Shown one piece after another: positions 31,919 to 39,971 of a DNA stretch of 43,021 nt. This DNA is from Bacillota bacterium (GTDB taxonomy: Bacteria > Bacillota > Clostridia > Christensenellales > Aristaeellaceae): NCBI GenBank assembly GCA_023415145.1, contig JAEZLW010000199.1, positions 1 through 43,021 on the forward strand. Reading direction: 5' to 3'. A model generated the notes under the pieces. The model worked only from the letters and a program-made list of their open reading frames with translations, did not search any database and was not told where the DNA came from. How positions within the stretch are numbered: position 1 is the first letter of the stretch; each line of letters opens with the position of its first letter. Position numbers and translations under genes: made by a program.

Positions 31919-32947
31919 TTATCTTGTAAACAGCCTTCTTCTGCCGCTGTCCAAAAAGTGGCGCAGCGCTCTGGGATCTTCCAGCGCCCTGCCGCAGCCC
32001 AGTACCACGCAATTTTGCGGGTCATCGGCAACGGCGCAGGTTACCTTCAATGCGGTGGACACAGCCTCAGTCAGGCCCATCAGTTCCGCTCCTCCGCCGG
32101 TGAACAGGATGCCAGCCTCAAAGATGTCGGCGGCAAGCTCCGCTGGCGTGCGCTCCAATACGGCGTGAATGCTCTCGATAAATGCCTGCAGCGGCTCGTC
32201 CAGCGCTTCTGTAATCTCGTCGGATGTAATACGGATCGTTTTGGGCAGCCCGGTCAAAAGGTTGCGGCCTGTTACCTCCATATACAGCGGCTCGGTGCGG
32301 GGCACTGCGGAGCCGATGGTAATTTTCAGTTCTTCGGCAGTGCGCTCGCCGATGAGCAGGTTATGCTTGCGGCGCAAATACCGTATGATGGCGTCGTCAA
32401 ACCTGTCGCCGCCCGTTTTGCTCAAATCGCTGACAACAACCTGACCCATGGACAAAACGGCGATATCCGTCACCCCGGCGGAAACGTCCACGATCATGGA
32501 GCCATATGCCTCGCTCAAATCAAGCCCGGCGCCAATGGCGGCAGCCACGGGCCGGTCGAGCAGTTGCGTGCGGCGCATGCCCGCGTCGAACATGGTAGAT
32601 ATGATGGAGCGCTTCTCCACCTCGTTGACACCGCTGGGCAGCGACACCACTGCCAGGGGCCGGGAAAAGAAACGCTTGCCGATGACCTTTGTCACGAAAT
32701 AGCGGAGCATTTCACTGGTCAGCTCGAAATCGGAAATAACGCCCTCCCGAAGGGGACGGATTGCCAAAATCGCGCTGGGTGTACGGCCAAGCATGCGTCG
32801 GGCTTCCTCTCCGATGGCAATCACCTGCCGGTTGTCCCGGTCGATGGCTACCACGGCGGGCTCCCGAAGCACAATGCCCTTGCCTTTCATGTACACCAGC
32901 ACGTTGGACGTACCCAAATCGATGCCGATATCGCTGTATGCCGCCAT
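31919..32947 (-). CDS. mreB: Rod-shape actin MreB/Mbl
   Basis: A 342-residue bacterial actin with the phosphate-1 loop 'DIGIDLGTSNVLVY', 'VVSLPSGVNEVEKRSI', 'SMIVDVSAGVTDIAVLSMG' (phosphate-2) and 'ILFTGGGAELMGL' (adenosine site). It polymerises on the membrane to guide lateral wall synthesis. Location directly after spoIIID is the arrangement typical of Mbl-type paralogues in spore formers. A 7-bp inverted repeat TTGCGCA/TGCGCAA lies at 32979-33003 in the 136-base gap between the two genes. Confidence 0.95.
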   Translation of the reverse strand: MAAYSDIGIDLGTSNVLVYMKGKGIVLREPAVVAIDRDNRQVIAIGEEARRMLGRTPSAILAIRPLREGVISDFELTSEMLRYFVTKVIGKRFFSRPLAVVSLPSGVNEVEKRSIISTMFDAGMRRTQLLDRPVAAAIGAGLDLSEAYGSMIVDVSAGVTDIAVLSMGQVVVSDLSKTGGDRFDDAIIRYLRRKHNLLIGERTAEELKITIGSAVPRTEPLYMEVTGRNLLTGLPKTIRITSDEITEALDEPLQAFIESIHAVLERTPAELAADIFEAGILFTGGGAELMGLTEAVSTALKVTCAVADDPQNCVVLGCGRALEDPRALRHFLDSGRRRLFTR

Positions 32948-33083
32948 AGGTGGTTAGCGCCCTTTCCCGCGATGGATTTGCGCAGAATTGTACCTGTGCG
33001 CAATGCTAACTGGTATTATTCTGCGAATTGGCGCGATATTCCTTCTTTTCCACCGAAGCGTGTTCCTTCATACAGCCAAAAGC

Positions 33084-33353
33084 TCACTCTTCCGTAGGGT
33101 CTTCCCGCATGCCTTTGTACTTTTCCCGCGTCGCCGCACCGCCGCGAAGATGGCGCACCGCCTTGTTATAAGCCAGAACCTGCGCCACTTCCTTGGCCAA
33201 TGCATCGTGTACATGGGGCAGACGTTCACCCATGTCCTTGTGTACTGAGGATTTTGAGACACCAAACTTCTGCGCTGCCTGCCGCACCGTCGATTTCGTC
33301 TCAATGATGTACTCCGCAATGCACATGCACCGCTGGGCTATATACTCCTGCAT
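33084..33353 (-). CDS. spoIIID: Sporulation transcription factor SpoIIID
   Basis: An 89-residue DNA-binding protein, essentially full length for the family, with the helix-turn-helix 'TVRQAAQKFGVSKSSVHKDM' (about residues 22-41) and the basic C-terminal segment seen in SpoIIID. It controls mother-cell genes together with sigma-E. GGGAGG sits just before ATG 33353. Its presence indicates an endospore programme, at least ancestrally. Confidence 0.96.
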   Translation of the reverse strand: MQEYIAQRCMCIAEYIIETKSTVRQAAQKFGVSKSSVHKDMGERLPHVHDALAKEVAQVLAYNKAVRHLRGGAATREKYKGMREDPTEE

Positions 33354-33424
33354 ACGTGTACCTCCCTAGTGTTTGTACAGGAGCATATGTCCAAGCAGTG
33401 AAAAACATGACAGGATACACAATT

Positions 33425-33616
33425 CGAAAAAGTGGTTTCACCACTTTTTCGAGTTTGCGCCATTCCCTTGAGACCTGCACCGGCCTGCGCTATGCTTGAC
33501 CGAAGCAGGTCTCGGACAGCGAATGGCGTAAGGAAACCTTGCTACGCAAGGCTTCCGAAGCCATCGCGCATGTCGCTGGCTTCGGATTTACAGTCGGAGG
33601 GGTTCACCCCTCCGAC
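33425..33616. repeat. Array of consecutive palindromes between spoIIID and truA
   Basis: Five stem-loops follow one another: 12-bp perfect arms at 33425-33436/33440-33451; a two-tier stem CGCCATTC...GAATGGCG (33458-33528) enclosing GAGACCTGC/GCAGGTCTC; CCTTGC/GCAAGG (33537-33551); TCCGAAGCC/GGCTTCGGA (33554-33586); and 11-bp perfect arms at 33593-33603/33606-33616. No reading frame is convincing. It may be a composite mobile repeat or a structured RNA. With the truA terminator it fills the 355-base gene-free gap 33354-33708. Confidence 0.8.
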
Positions 33617-33666
33617 ACCTCCCAGGAGATTTTGGTACACTATCAAAATAGTTTTCTGGGATGAGC

Positions 33667-33704
33667 GCGAGAAGGGCTTCTTTTTCAAAAGAAGCCCTTC
33701 TCGC
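33667..33704. terminator. Bidirectional-looking terminator after truA
   Basis: Perfect 18-bp arms (33667-33684 and 33687-33704) with the run TTTT at the inner end of the left arm and AAAA at that of the right, four bases beyond the truA stop. The very small loop means the inner A/T pairs would open. It should end the ecf-truA transcript. Confidence 0.8.
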
Positions 33705-33708
33705 TAGT

Positions 33709-34470
33709 TTATATATCGTACTCCACCTTCGTCAGCTCCAGCCCCTGGGGCGGGGCGGTAGGCCCCAACAGAAGGCGGTTGCCGGTTTCCAGAGCCTGCG
33801 TCAGCACACTGGGCGGCAGGCTGCCCTGACCGATCTCGATGAGCGTTCCTGCCAGGATGCGCACCATGTTGTACAAGAAGGCGTTGCCGGATACGGTGAG
33901 CGTTACCATTTCACCCAGGCGCGAAACATTTGCGCCTGTAATGGTGCGTACCGTCGTTTTGGCGCTGCCGCCTGATGCGGCAAAGGCTTTGAAGTCGTGG
34001 GTGCCGATGACCTGCTTCACCGCCCCGTCCATCACAGATTCATCAAGAGGCACGGGCACATGGCAGGTCAGATTGCGGTAAAGCGCTGACGCGTGGGGCG
34101 CGTTGTGCATGCGGTATACGTATGTCTTGCCCCGGCAGGAAAACCGGGCATGAAAATCCTGCGGCACAGGCCGGGCGTTTGTCACGCGGATGTCATAGGG
34201 CAAAAGATTGTTCAAAACGAAAGGGAACTTTTCATCGGGGATGGTGCTGCTGGTATCAAAATGGGCGGCCTGGCAAAGTGCGTGCACGCCCGCGTCGGTG
34301 CGGCTGGCTCCTGTCACCGCGGTTTTCACATGAAGGGCTTTTCGCAGCGCTTCTTCCAGCCGCTGCTGCACGCTCATGGCATTCTCCTGCCGCTGCCAGC
34401 CTGAATAGCCGGTGCCGTCATAGGAAACGGTCAGCAGCACGCGTCGTACCGGGTGTATATCGCCCGTCAT
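33709..34470 (-). CDS. truA: tRNA pseudouridine synthase A
   Basis: A 253-residue enzyme that converts U38-U40 of the tRNA anticodon arm to pseudouridine. The catalytic Asp lies in 'GASRTDAGVHALCQAAHF'. Other family segments are 'VSYDGTGYSGWQRQ', 'YVYRMHNAP' and 'FLYNMVRILAGTLIEIGQG'. ATG 34470 is chosen for GGAGGG upstream and family start; a longer frame to 34593 is antisense-like noise within ecfT. It overlaps ecfT by four bases. The ecf-truA order is conserved in Bacillota. Confidence 0.95.
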   Translation of the reverse strand: MTGDIHPVRRVLLTVSYDGTGYSGWQRQENAMSVQQRLEEALRKALHVKTAVTGASRTDAGVHALCQAAHFDTSSTIPDEKFPFVLNNLLPYDIRVTNARPVPQDFHARFSCRGKTYVYRMHNAPHASALYRNLTCHVPVPLDESVMDGAVKQVIGTHDFKAFAASGGSAKTTVRTITGANVSRLGEMVTLTVSGNAFLYNMVRILAGTLIEIGQGSLPPSVLTQALETGNRLLLGPTAPPQGLELTKVEYDI

Positions 34471-35270
34471 AGCAAAATGCCCTCCAGCACGATCAAAACG
34501 ATCAACCCTGCCGTTACAAGCAAGGCATAGCCATCCAGCCTGGTCACCTTTAACACCCGAAGCCGTGTTCTGTTTTCCCCGCCATGGTAGCATCTGGCCT
34601 CCATGGCCATTGCCAGGTCCGACGCCCGGCGGAAGGCGCTTACAAACAGCGGCACCAGAAGAGGCACCATGGCACGGGCTCGTGCCAACAGGTTGCCGGA
34701 TTCAAAGTCCGCACCCCTGGCCATTTGCGCCTTCATGATCTTGTCCGCTTCTTCCAATAGGGTGGGAATAAAGCGCAGGGCGATGGTCATCATCATGGCC
34801 AATTCATGTGCGGGAAAGCGGATCACTTTCAGCGGCGTCATGAGCAGCTCCAGCCCGTCGGCCAGCGCTACGGGGGAGGTGGTGAGCGTGAGCAGGCTGG
34901 TGCCCAGCACCAGGAACACAAGCCGCAGGGAAAAGTGCACTGCAAGGGACAGCCCTTCCCAGGTGACGGTGATGAAAAAGATTTTGAATACCACTGTTTC
35001 CCCTGCGGAAAAAAACAGGTTCAGAATAAAGGTTAAAATTAAAATGAACCGTAGCGGCTTGATGCCCCGCATGAGCATCCTGAAGGGAACCGTGGACAAA
35101 CGAACCGATAACAGAACATACAAAAGCGCCAGACCGTAGCCCAGCAGATTCTGCACCAGAAAAACGCCTACGATGAAGGCGATGGACAGCACGATCTTGA
35201 CCCTGGGGTCCAGGCGGTGGATCATGCTGCTGCCGGGATAGTATTGGCCCAGGGTGATATTGTTCAGCAT
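34467..35270 (-). CDS. ecfT: ECF transporter transmembrane component EcfT
   Basis: A 267-residue membrane protein with about five hydrophobic segments and the two coupling helices that contact the ATPases. The first carries the canonical Ala-Arg-Gly ('AQMARGADFES'). The second reads Ala-Arg-Cys ('AMEARCYHGGENRT') instead of the usual ARG, a small deviation. It begins 'ITLGQYYPGSSMIHRLDPRVK', typical of EcfT. It is shared by vitamin- or metal-specific S components encoded elsewhere (group II). It overlaps ecfA2 by seven bases. Confidence 0.95.
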   Translation of the reverse strand: MLNNITLGQYYPGSSMIHRLDPRVKIVLSIAFIVGVFLVQNLLGYGLALLYVLLSVRLSTVPFRMLMRGIKPLRFILILTFILNLFFSAGETVVFKIFFITVTWEGLSLAVHFSLRLVFLVLGTSLLTLTTSPVALADGLELLMTPLKVIRFPAHELAMMMTIALRFIPTLLEEADKIMKAQMARGADFESGNLLARARAMVPLLVPLFVSAFRRASDLAMAMEARCYHGGENRTRLRVLKVTRLDGYALLVTAGLIVLIVLEGILL

Positions 35271-36127
35271 GCTCCCCCCTCCTTCCAGATGCGCAGGATG
35301 TGGTTTTGCACCTCATTGAGGGTATACAAATCATCCGGGAGCTTGATGCCGGCCTTACGCAGCAGGTAGTTCAGCTTGGCCGCCTGAGGCACGCCCAGAC
35401 CGTAGCCTTCCATCTCCTGGACGCGGGAAAATACCTCCCTGGGGCTGCCGGTTAATACCAGCGTACCCTTGGACAGCACCACCAGCCTGGTGGCCAGGCG
35501 GGAGATATCATCCATGCTGTGGGTCACCATGATGACGGTCAGGTTTCCCGCCGCGTGGAGCTCCTTGATCATGGACAAAATGCTGTCCCGGCCGGCAGGG
35601 TCCAGACCGGCAGTGGGTTCGTCCAGCACCAGAACACTTGGCCGCATGGCCAGCACTCCGGCAATGGCGACCCTGCGCATCTGGCCGCCGGACAGTTCAA
35701 ATGGGGAGCGCTGGCCGCATTCCTCAAAAGATATGCCTACCTGCTTGCAAGCTTCCCGCACGCGGTTTGCGATTTCCTCGGGTGAAAGGCCCAGGTTTCT
35801 GGGTCCGAAGGCAATGTCCTTCTCCACCGTTTCCTCAAACAACTGATGCTCCGGATACTGGAACACCAGCCCTACCTGCTGGCGGATTTTTTTGCGGTTT
35901 GTATCCTTTGCAAACACATCCACCCCATCCACCAGCACCTTACCGGAGGTGGGGGTTATCAGCCCGTTCAAGTGCTGCACCAGGGTGGATTTCCCCGACC
36001 CCGTGTGACCGATGACGCCAAGAAATTCGCCATCCGCTATGGTCAGGGAAATATCTCGGATGGCGGTAGCCGCAAAGGGGCTGCCTGGCATGTACGTATG
36101 GGTTAGATTTTCTATTTGGATGGGCAT
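35264..36127 (-). CDS. ecfA2: ECF transporter ATPase EcfA2
   Basis: A 287-residue ABC ATPase with Walker A 'GHTGSGKST' (residues 40-48), signature 'LSGGQMRRVAIAG', Walker B 'VLVLDEPTAGLDP' and the H-loop in 'TVIMVTHSMDD'. It pairs with EcfA1 to power EcfT. It overlaps ecfA1 by 16 bases and ecfT by seven, so stoichiometric synthesis is likely. Confidence 0.96.
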   Translation of the reverse strand: MPIQIENLTHTYMPGSPFAATAIRDISLTIADGEFLGVIGHTGSGKSTLVQHLNGLITPTSGKVLVDGVDVFAKDTNRKKIRQQVGLVFQYPEHQLFEETVEKDIAFGPRNLGLSPEEIANRVREACKQVGISFEECGQRSPFELSGGQMRRVAIAGVLAMRPSVLVLDEPTAGLDPAGRDSILSMIKELHAAGNLTVIMVTHSMDDISRLATRLVVLSKGTLVLTGSPREVFSRVQEMEGYGLGVPQAAKLNYLLRKAGIKLPDDLYTLNEVQNHILRIWKEGGAC

Positions 36128-36960
36128 AATATCTCCATCAACTCCCGGGCCATTTCATCTACGGTAAGTATACCGCTGGAAAGGGGAATCCCCTCGCTGA
36201 TCAGCTGCTGGTTCAGTTCCGCCATGGGCGGCACATCCAGGTGCAATTTGCGCAGGGTGTCTACGCATTGGAACACGTTGCGGGGCGTATCCGAAAGCAC
36301 AATCTGCCCGTCGGACATCACCACCACCCGGTCGGCAAGGGCAGCTTCCTCCATAAAGTGGGTAATCCAGATCACGGTAATATCATGCTCGCGGTTTAAT
36401 TTGCGCACCGTCTCCAGCACTTCCTGCCGGCCTGTGGGGTCCAGCATGGCTGTGGCTTCGTCCAGCACCAGCACATCCGGCTGCATGGCTAGGATCCCGG
36501 CTATGGCCACCCGCTGCTTTTGCCCGCCGGAGAGCATGTGCGGCGCGGAACCCGCATAGTCCGTCATGCGCACGGCCGATAGCGCCTCGTCGATGCGGGG
36601 GATCATCTCCTCCGTGGGCACACCCAGGTTTTCCAGCCCGAAGGCCACATCCTCACGAACGACGGTGGCCACGATCTGGTTGTCCGGGTTTTGAAATACC
36701 ATGCCGGCATGCTGACGGATGACCCAGGTTTCCTTCTCCTGGGCTGTATCCAGGCCGCACACCAGCACCCGGCCCTCCGTGGGCAGGTACAAGGCGTTGA
36801 TCAGCTTGGCCAGCGTGCTTTTGCCCGAGCCGTTGTGGCCCAACACTGCCACAAACTCGCCTTTTGTGGCCTGAAAATCGATATGCGTAAGGGCGCTTTG
36901 CTCTGCATCCTCATAAGCGTAGGATACATTTTGCGCATCCACCCGGGTTTCCTGCTCCAT
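36112..36960 (-). CDS. ecfA1: ECF transporter ATPase EcfA1
   Basis: A 282-residue ABC ATPase with Walker A 'GHNGSGKST' (41-49), Q-loop 'GMVFQNPDNQ', signature 'LSGGQKQRVAIAG', Walker B 'VLVLDEATAMLDP' and H-loop 'VIWITHFMEEA'. The 'DEATAMLDP' form is typical of EcfA1 rather than EcfA2. It is the first gene of the ecfA1-ecfA2-ecfT-truA operon and is preceded by a good minus-strand promoter. Confidence 0.96.
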   Translation of the reverse strand: MEQETRVDAQNVSYAYEDAEQSALTHIDFQATKGEFVAVLGHNGSGKSTLAKLINALYLPTEGRVLVCGLDTAQEKETWVIRQHAGMVFQNPDNQIVATVVREDVAFGLENLGVPTEEMIPRIDEALSAVRMTDYAGSAPHMLSGGQKQRVAIAGILAMQPDVLVLDEATAMLDPTGRQEVLETVRKLNREHDITVIWITHFMEEAALADRVVVMSDGQIVLSDTPRNVFQCVDTLRKLHLDVPPMAELNQQLISEGIPLSSGILTVDEMARELMEILCPSK

Positions 36961-37009
36961 AGCTGCTCCTTTTTGAATGCCAATTCATTGGGCTAGAATG
37001 CCAGCCCTC

Positions 37010-37038
37010 ATTATAACATCAAAAGGATGTGCGGGCAA
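37010..37038 (-). promoter_or_regulatory. Promoter of the ecf-truA operon
   Basis: Read on the minus strand: TTGCCC (37038-37033), a 17-base spacer and TATAAT (37015-37010), about 50 bases before the ecfA1 start. Confidence 0.75.
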
Positions 37039-37086
37039 CGATGAAGTGGCAAAGGGCAGGGAAGTCTCACCTAAATGATTTGATAA

Positions 37087-37240
37087 GAGAGATGATGCAC
37101 CCAAATCCAGGCGATCGGAAAGCCCTGGGCACCCCCTCAGGGGCGAAATCTCTATCCCTTAAAATGGCATGCGATTGCAAAAAGCAAGGATGCTTCGTGC
37201 ATCACAGCACGACCAGGGCTTTCCGGTCGCCCTGGACCTT
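37087..37240 (+). other. Structured intergenic region of unknown role upstream of padR
   Basis: Two arms of 22-23 nt (37107-37128 and 37213-37235, CCAGG...CGGAAAGCCCTGG and its near reverse complement) form an inverted repeat 84 bases apart; each arm can also fold on itself. AGAGAT/ATCTCT and CCCCTCAGGGG pairings lie between them, and TCGTGC/GCACGA forms a further hairpin. No known riboswitch or sRNA class is recognised. Together with the two promoters and the operator, this is what the 362-base gap 36961-37322 contains. Confidence 0.45.
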
Positions 37241-37249
37241 CGGGTATGC

Positions 37250-37291
37250 TTGACAAACAATTTCCAAGGTGCTATTCTATGTATAGAATAG
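37250..37291 (+). promoter_or_regulatory. PadR promoter with overlapping palindromic operator
   Basis: TTGACA (37250-37255), a 17-base spacer and TATTCT (37273-37278). The perfect palindrome CTATTCTAT-GT-ATAGAATAG (37272-37291) covers the -10 and transcription start. It contains the ATGTAT core usual for PadR sites and stands 31 bases before the regulator's start, so autoregulation is expected. Confidence 0.8.
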
Positions 37292-37322
37292 TATCCAGAA
37301 TGCATGGGGGAGGGAATGGGTA

Positions 37323-37865
37323 TTGACACAGATCGAAATCATACTGCTTGCGCTTTTGTACGAAGAAGACCGGTATGGGTATGAGATGGAAGCGGTGATT
37401 GAAGAACGCAACATGCGAAACTGGACGAAAATCGGTTTTTCATCCATTTACAATTCATTGAAAAATCTTGAAAAAAAGGGCCTGGTCGGCTCGCGGTATG
37501 AAGAGGAATACGGGTCGCCCGCCCGCAGGGTTTACTTTGTGCATGATGCTGCGAAAGCGTCTGTCCGTGAAACAATAAAAAGCATACTTTGTTCTCCCCA
37601 AAGGGTTTACAGTGAATTTTCCATCGGAATGGCGTTTTCTCATTTTCTGACGAAGGAAGAGGTATATGAATGCCTTGTCAAATACCGCGAAAGCCTCGAA
37701 AAAAGGCGGGAGCTCATCTTTCAAAACTATGCCAAAGAACCGGCCATACAAGGCAAAATTCACCTGAAAGCGCTATTTACCCACCCGCTCAAATTGATCC
37801 AGGCTGAGGTCGAATGGTTGAGCGGTTTACTGGTTGAGATAAAGGAGGATCAGCATGATTATTGA
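37323..37865 (+). CDS. PadR-family transcriptional regulator
   Basis: A 180-residue regulator with an N-terminal winged helix ('EIILLALLYEEDRYGYEME', 'SSIYNSLKNLEKKGLV', 'SPARRVYFVHDAAK') and a C-terminal helical dimerisation domain (PadR-C, residues about 95-175). It starts at TTG 37323, preceded by GGAGGGAA; no in-frame ATG is available. The palindrome over its promoter is the likely target. It overlaps the BtrH-like gene by 11 bases, so regulator and enzyme form one unit, probably derepressed by a small-molecule ligand. Confidence 0.92.
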   Translation: MTQIEIILLALLYEEDRYGYEMEAVIEERNMRNWTKIGFSSIYNSLKNLEKKGLVGSRYEEEYGSPARRVYFVHDAAKASVRETIKSILCSPQRVYSEFSIGMAFSHFLTKEEVYECLVKYRESLEKRRELIFQNYAKEPAIQGKIHLKALFTHPLKLIQAEVEWLSGLLVEIKEDQHDY

Positions 37866-38853
37866 GAATTTCAAGCCGTTTTTCGGTCAAAGCTGTGAGC
37901 CGACGACAGCCGGCAATTTGATTCAGCATTGCGGGCTGACACTTTCCGAGCCTATGCTGTTTGGGATTGGGGAAGGGCTGAACTTCATATTCTGGGACAG
38001 CAAACAGATGGGGTATCCGTTTATAGGCGGACGATGCAAGCAGGATGTTTTGACAGAAAACATAGCGACAAATCTTCGATTGAAACTTGCGGTCCATGAA
38101 ACCTCATCGAAAGCAAAGGCATGGGAGTTCGTGAAATCAAACCTTGATGAAGGCGTCCCTGTGGGATTGAAACTGGACTTCTACTATCTGGAGTATGTAG
38201 CGCTGAAGATACATTTCGCGGCCCATTATGTAACGATGTATGGATATGATGAGGAGTTCGGGTATTTGGTCGACGGAAGCATGCTAGCAAAGTCCAGCTT
38301 GGAAAGTATTGAACAGGCGCGGAGCTTCAAAGGCCCCATGTCTTCGCCCAACAGATCATACACCATAACCGCTGATGGACAACTGCCTGACATGAGGGAA
38401 ACCATTGCCTGCGCAATTCATAAAAATGCGGGGCAATACCTGAATCCGCCGATCCAAAACATATCCTTCAAGGGCATCCAAAAGACGGCAAAGCTTGTAT
38501 CAACATGGCTTGAAAAGCCCGGTATGAATCCGCAGCTGATTGCCCAAACCGGCTCGCTGATGGAGGAGGCCGGCACGGGCGGAGCGCTGTTTCGGAACAT
38601 GTACCGGGATTTTCTGAAGGAATGCGACGGATTGTATCCGGAGATGGGGCTTCATGAGGCATATGTGAAGTTTACGAACATTGCACCGATGTGGACTGAG
38701 GTATCCAAACTCATTTGCCAAGCCGGAGAAAGCGTGGATGTGCTGCCACTTCAAAAAGCATCGGGAATACTCATGGAACTGGCATCTTTGGAAGAAGAAG
38801 CCATGAGGCTGCTGTTTGAAATTACTTCCTGTGCTATGACAGCCTCATCTTGA
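37855..38853 (+). CDS. BtrH N-terminal domain / DUF4872 protein (cysteine acyltransferase-like)
   Basis: A 332-residue protein. Residues 1 to about 140 match the BtrH N-terminal, peptidase C39-like domain with a plausible Cys-His-Asp set: Cys14 ('GQSCEPTTAGNL'), His124 ('HFAAHYVTMYGYD') and Asp140. The rest (about 150-325) is the helical DUF4872 region. BtrH transfers an acyl group from an acyl carrier protein in butirosin synthesis. No carrier protein or other antibiotic gene is near, so the substrate here is unknown. It overlaps nspC tail-to-tail by 20 bases. Confidence 0.85.
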   Translation: MIIENFKPFFGQSCEPTTAGNLIQHCGLTLSEPMLFGIGEGLNFIFWDSKQMGYPFIGGRCKQDVLTENIATNLRLKLAVHETSSKAKAWEFVKSNLDEGVPVGLKLDFYYLEYVALKIHFAAHYVTMYGYDEEFGYLVDGSMLAKSSLESIEQARSFKGPMSSPNRSYTITADGQLPDMRETIACAIHKNAGQYLNPPIQNISFKGIQKTAKLVSTWLEKPGMNPQLIAQTGSLMEEAGTGGALFRNMYRDFLKECDGLYPEMGLHEAYVKFTNIAPMWTEVSKLICQAGESVDVLPLQKASGILMELASLEEEAMRLLFEITSCAMTASS

Positions 38854-39970
38854 AATCCTCATACCCGAACCTTCGTACCAGTTCGACCTCCCCATCCGCC
38901 CGCCAAAGCAAAATATCCGGCAGGCCCATGCCGTTGAAGGTGTTGTTCTTGACCATGGTGTAGATCGCCATATCGCCAAAGATCAGCCGGTCACCCACCG
39001 CAAGCGGCTGATCAAAGGAATAGTCGCCGATCACGTCCCCCGCCAGGCACGTGGGCCCTGCCAGGCGGAAGGTATGGGGCTTTTCTCCGGGCTTGCCCGC
39101 ATCTAAAAGCGGCGGGCGATAGGGCATTTCCAGCACGTCGGGCATGTGGCAGGCGGCGGAGGTATCCAGGATGGCAATGGGCAGTGCATTGTATACCACA
39201 TCCATCACCGACGTGACAAGGTATCCGGCATTCAGCGCCACAGCCTCCCCCGGCTCCAGGTATACCGTTACGTTGTAGCGGGCGGCAAATTCCTTCACCA
39301 GCCGGATTAGGCGGGGAATGTCGTAGCCCGGCCTTGTAATGTGGTGGCCGCCGCCGAAGTTGACCCATTTCATCTGGGGCAGGTACTTTCCGAATTTCTC
39401 TTCCACCGCTTGCAGCGTCTCTTCCAGCGCGTCTGAATCCTGCTCGCACAGGCAATGGAAATGCAGCCCCTCGATACCACCCAGAAGCTCTGGCCGGAAC
39501 TGTTCACTTGTTACACCCAATCTTGATCCGGGCGCACAGGGATCATAGATGCCGTGCTCCTGGGTGGAATGGGCAGGGTTGATCCGGATGCCGCAGGAAA
39601 CGCCGGCTTTGATGGCTTTTTCGCCAAACCTCTCCCACTGGGAAAAGGAATTGAACACGATGTGGCCGCAGAGGGAAACCACTTCGTCAAAGGATGCCTC
39701 GTCAAAAGCAGGAGAGAAGATATGCGTCTCCCCCCCGAAATGATCGTGGCCCAGCTTCGCCTCAAAAATACCGCTGGCGGTGGTCCCCTGCAGGTACTTG
39801 GCCATCAGAGGATAGACCCTGAACATGGAGAAGGCCTTTTGTGCCAGCAAAATCTTCGCGCCGCTCTCCCGGCCCACCCTTTGCAGGGTTTGAAGGTTGT
39901 GAAGGATGGCCGCCTCGTCAATGAGGTAGCAGGGCGTTTTCAGTCGCTTAAGTTCCGGAAGCTTGCGCAT
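38834..39970 (-). CDS. nspC: Carboxynorspermidine/carboxyspermidine decarboxylase
   Basis: A 379-residue PLP enzyme of the alanine-racemase fold: the PLP lysine lies in 'ILLAQKAFSMF', the phosphate site in 'WVNFGGGHHITRPGYD', and the C-terminal substrate/active-site segment is 'LAGPTCLAGDVIGDYSF'. It decarboxylates carboxyspermidine or carboxynorspermidine to the polyamine. ATG 39970 follows the dehydrogenase stop by one base; a longer frame to 39994 is not needed. The pair with the upstream dehydrogenase is the alternative spermidine pathway common in gut bacteria. Confidence 0.94.
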   Translation of the reverse strand: MRKLPELKRLKTPCYLIDEAAILHNLQTLQRVGRESGAKILLAQKAFSMFRVYPLMAKYLQGTTASGIFEAKLGHDHFGGETHIFSPAFDEASFDEVVSLCGHIVFNSFSQWERFGEKAIKAGVSCGIRINPAHSTQEHGIYDPCAPGSRLGVTSEQFRPELLGGIEGLHFHCLCEQDSDALEETLQAVEEKFGKYLPQMKWVNFGGGHHITRPGYDIPRLIRLVKEFAARYNVTVYLEPGEAVALNAGYLVTSVMDVVYNALPIAILDTSAACHMPDVLEMPYRPPLLDAGKPGEKPHTFRLAGPTCLAGDVIGDYSFDQPLAVGDRLIFGDMAIYTMVKNNTFNGMGLPDILLWRADGEVELVRRFGYEDFKMRLS

Positions 39971-39971
39971 G

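Noticed and set aside
31958..33097. 379-codon plus-strand frame opposite mreB
   Set aside because: MreB motifs on the other strand are unambiguous, and this frame has low-complexity Gly/His/Gln composition.
33425..33704. CRISPR array
   Set aside because: The elements are different palindromes, not a repeated unit with spacers, and no cas genes are near.
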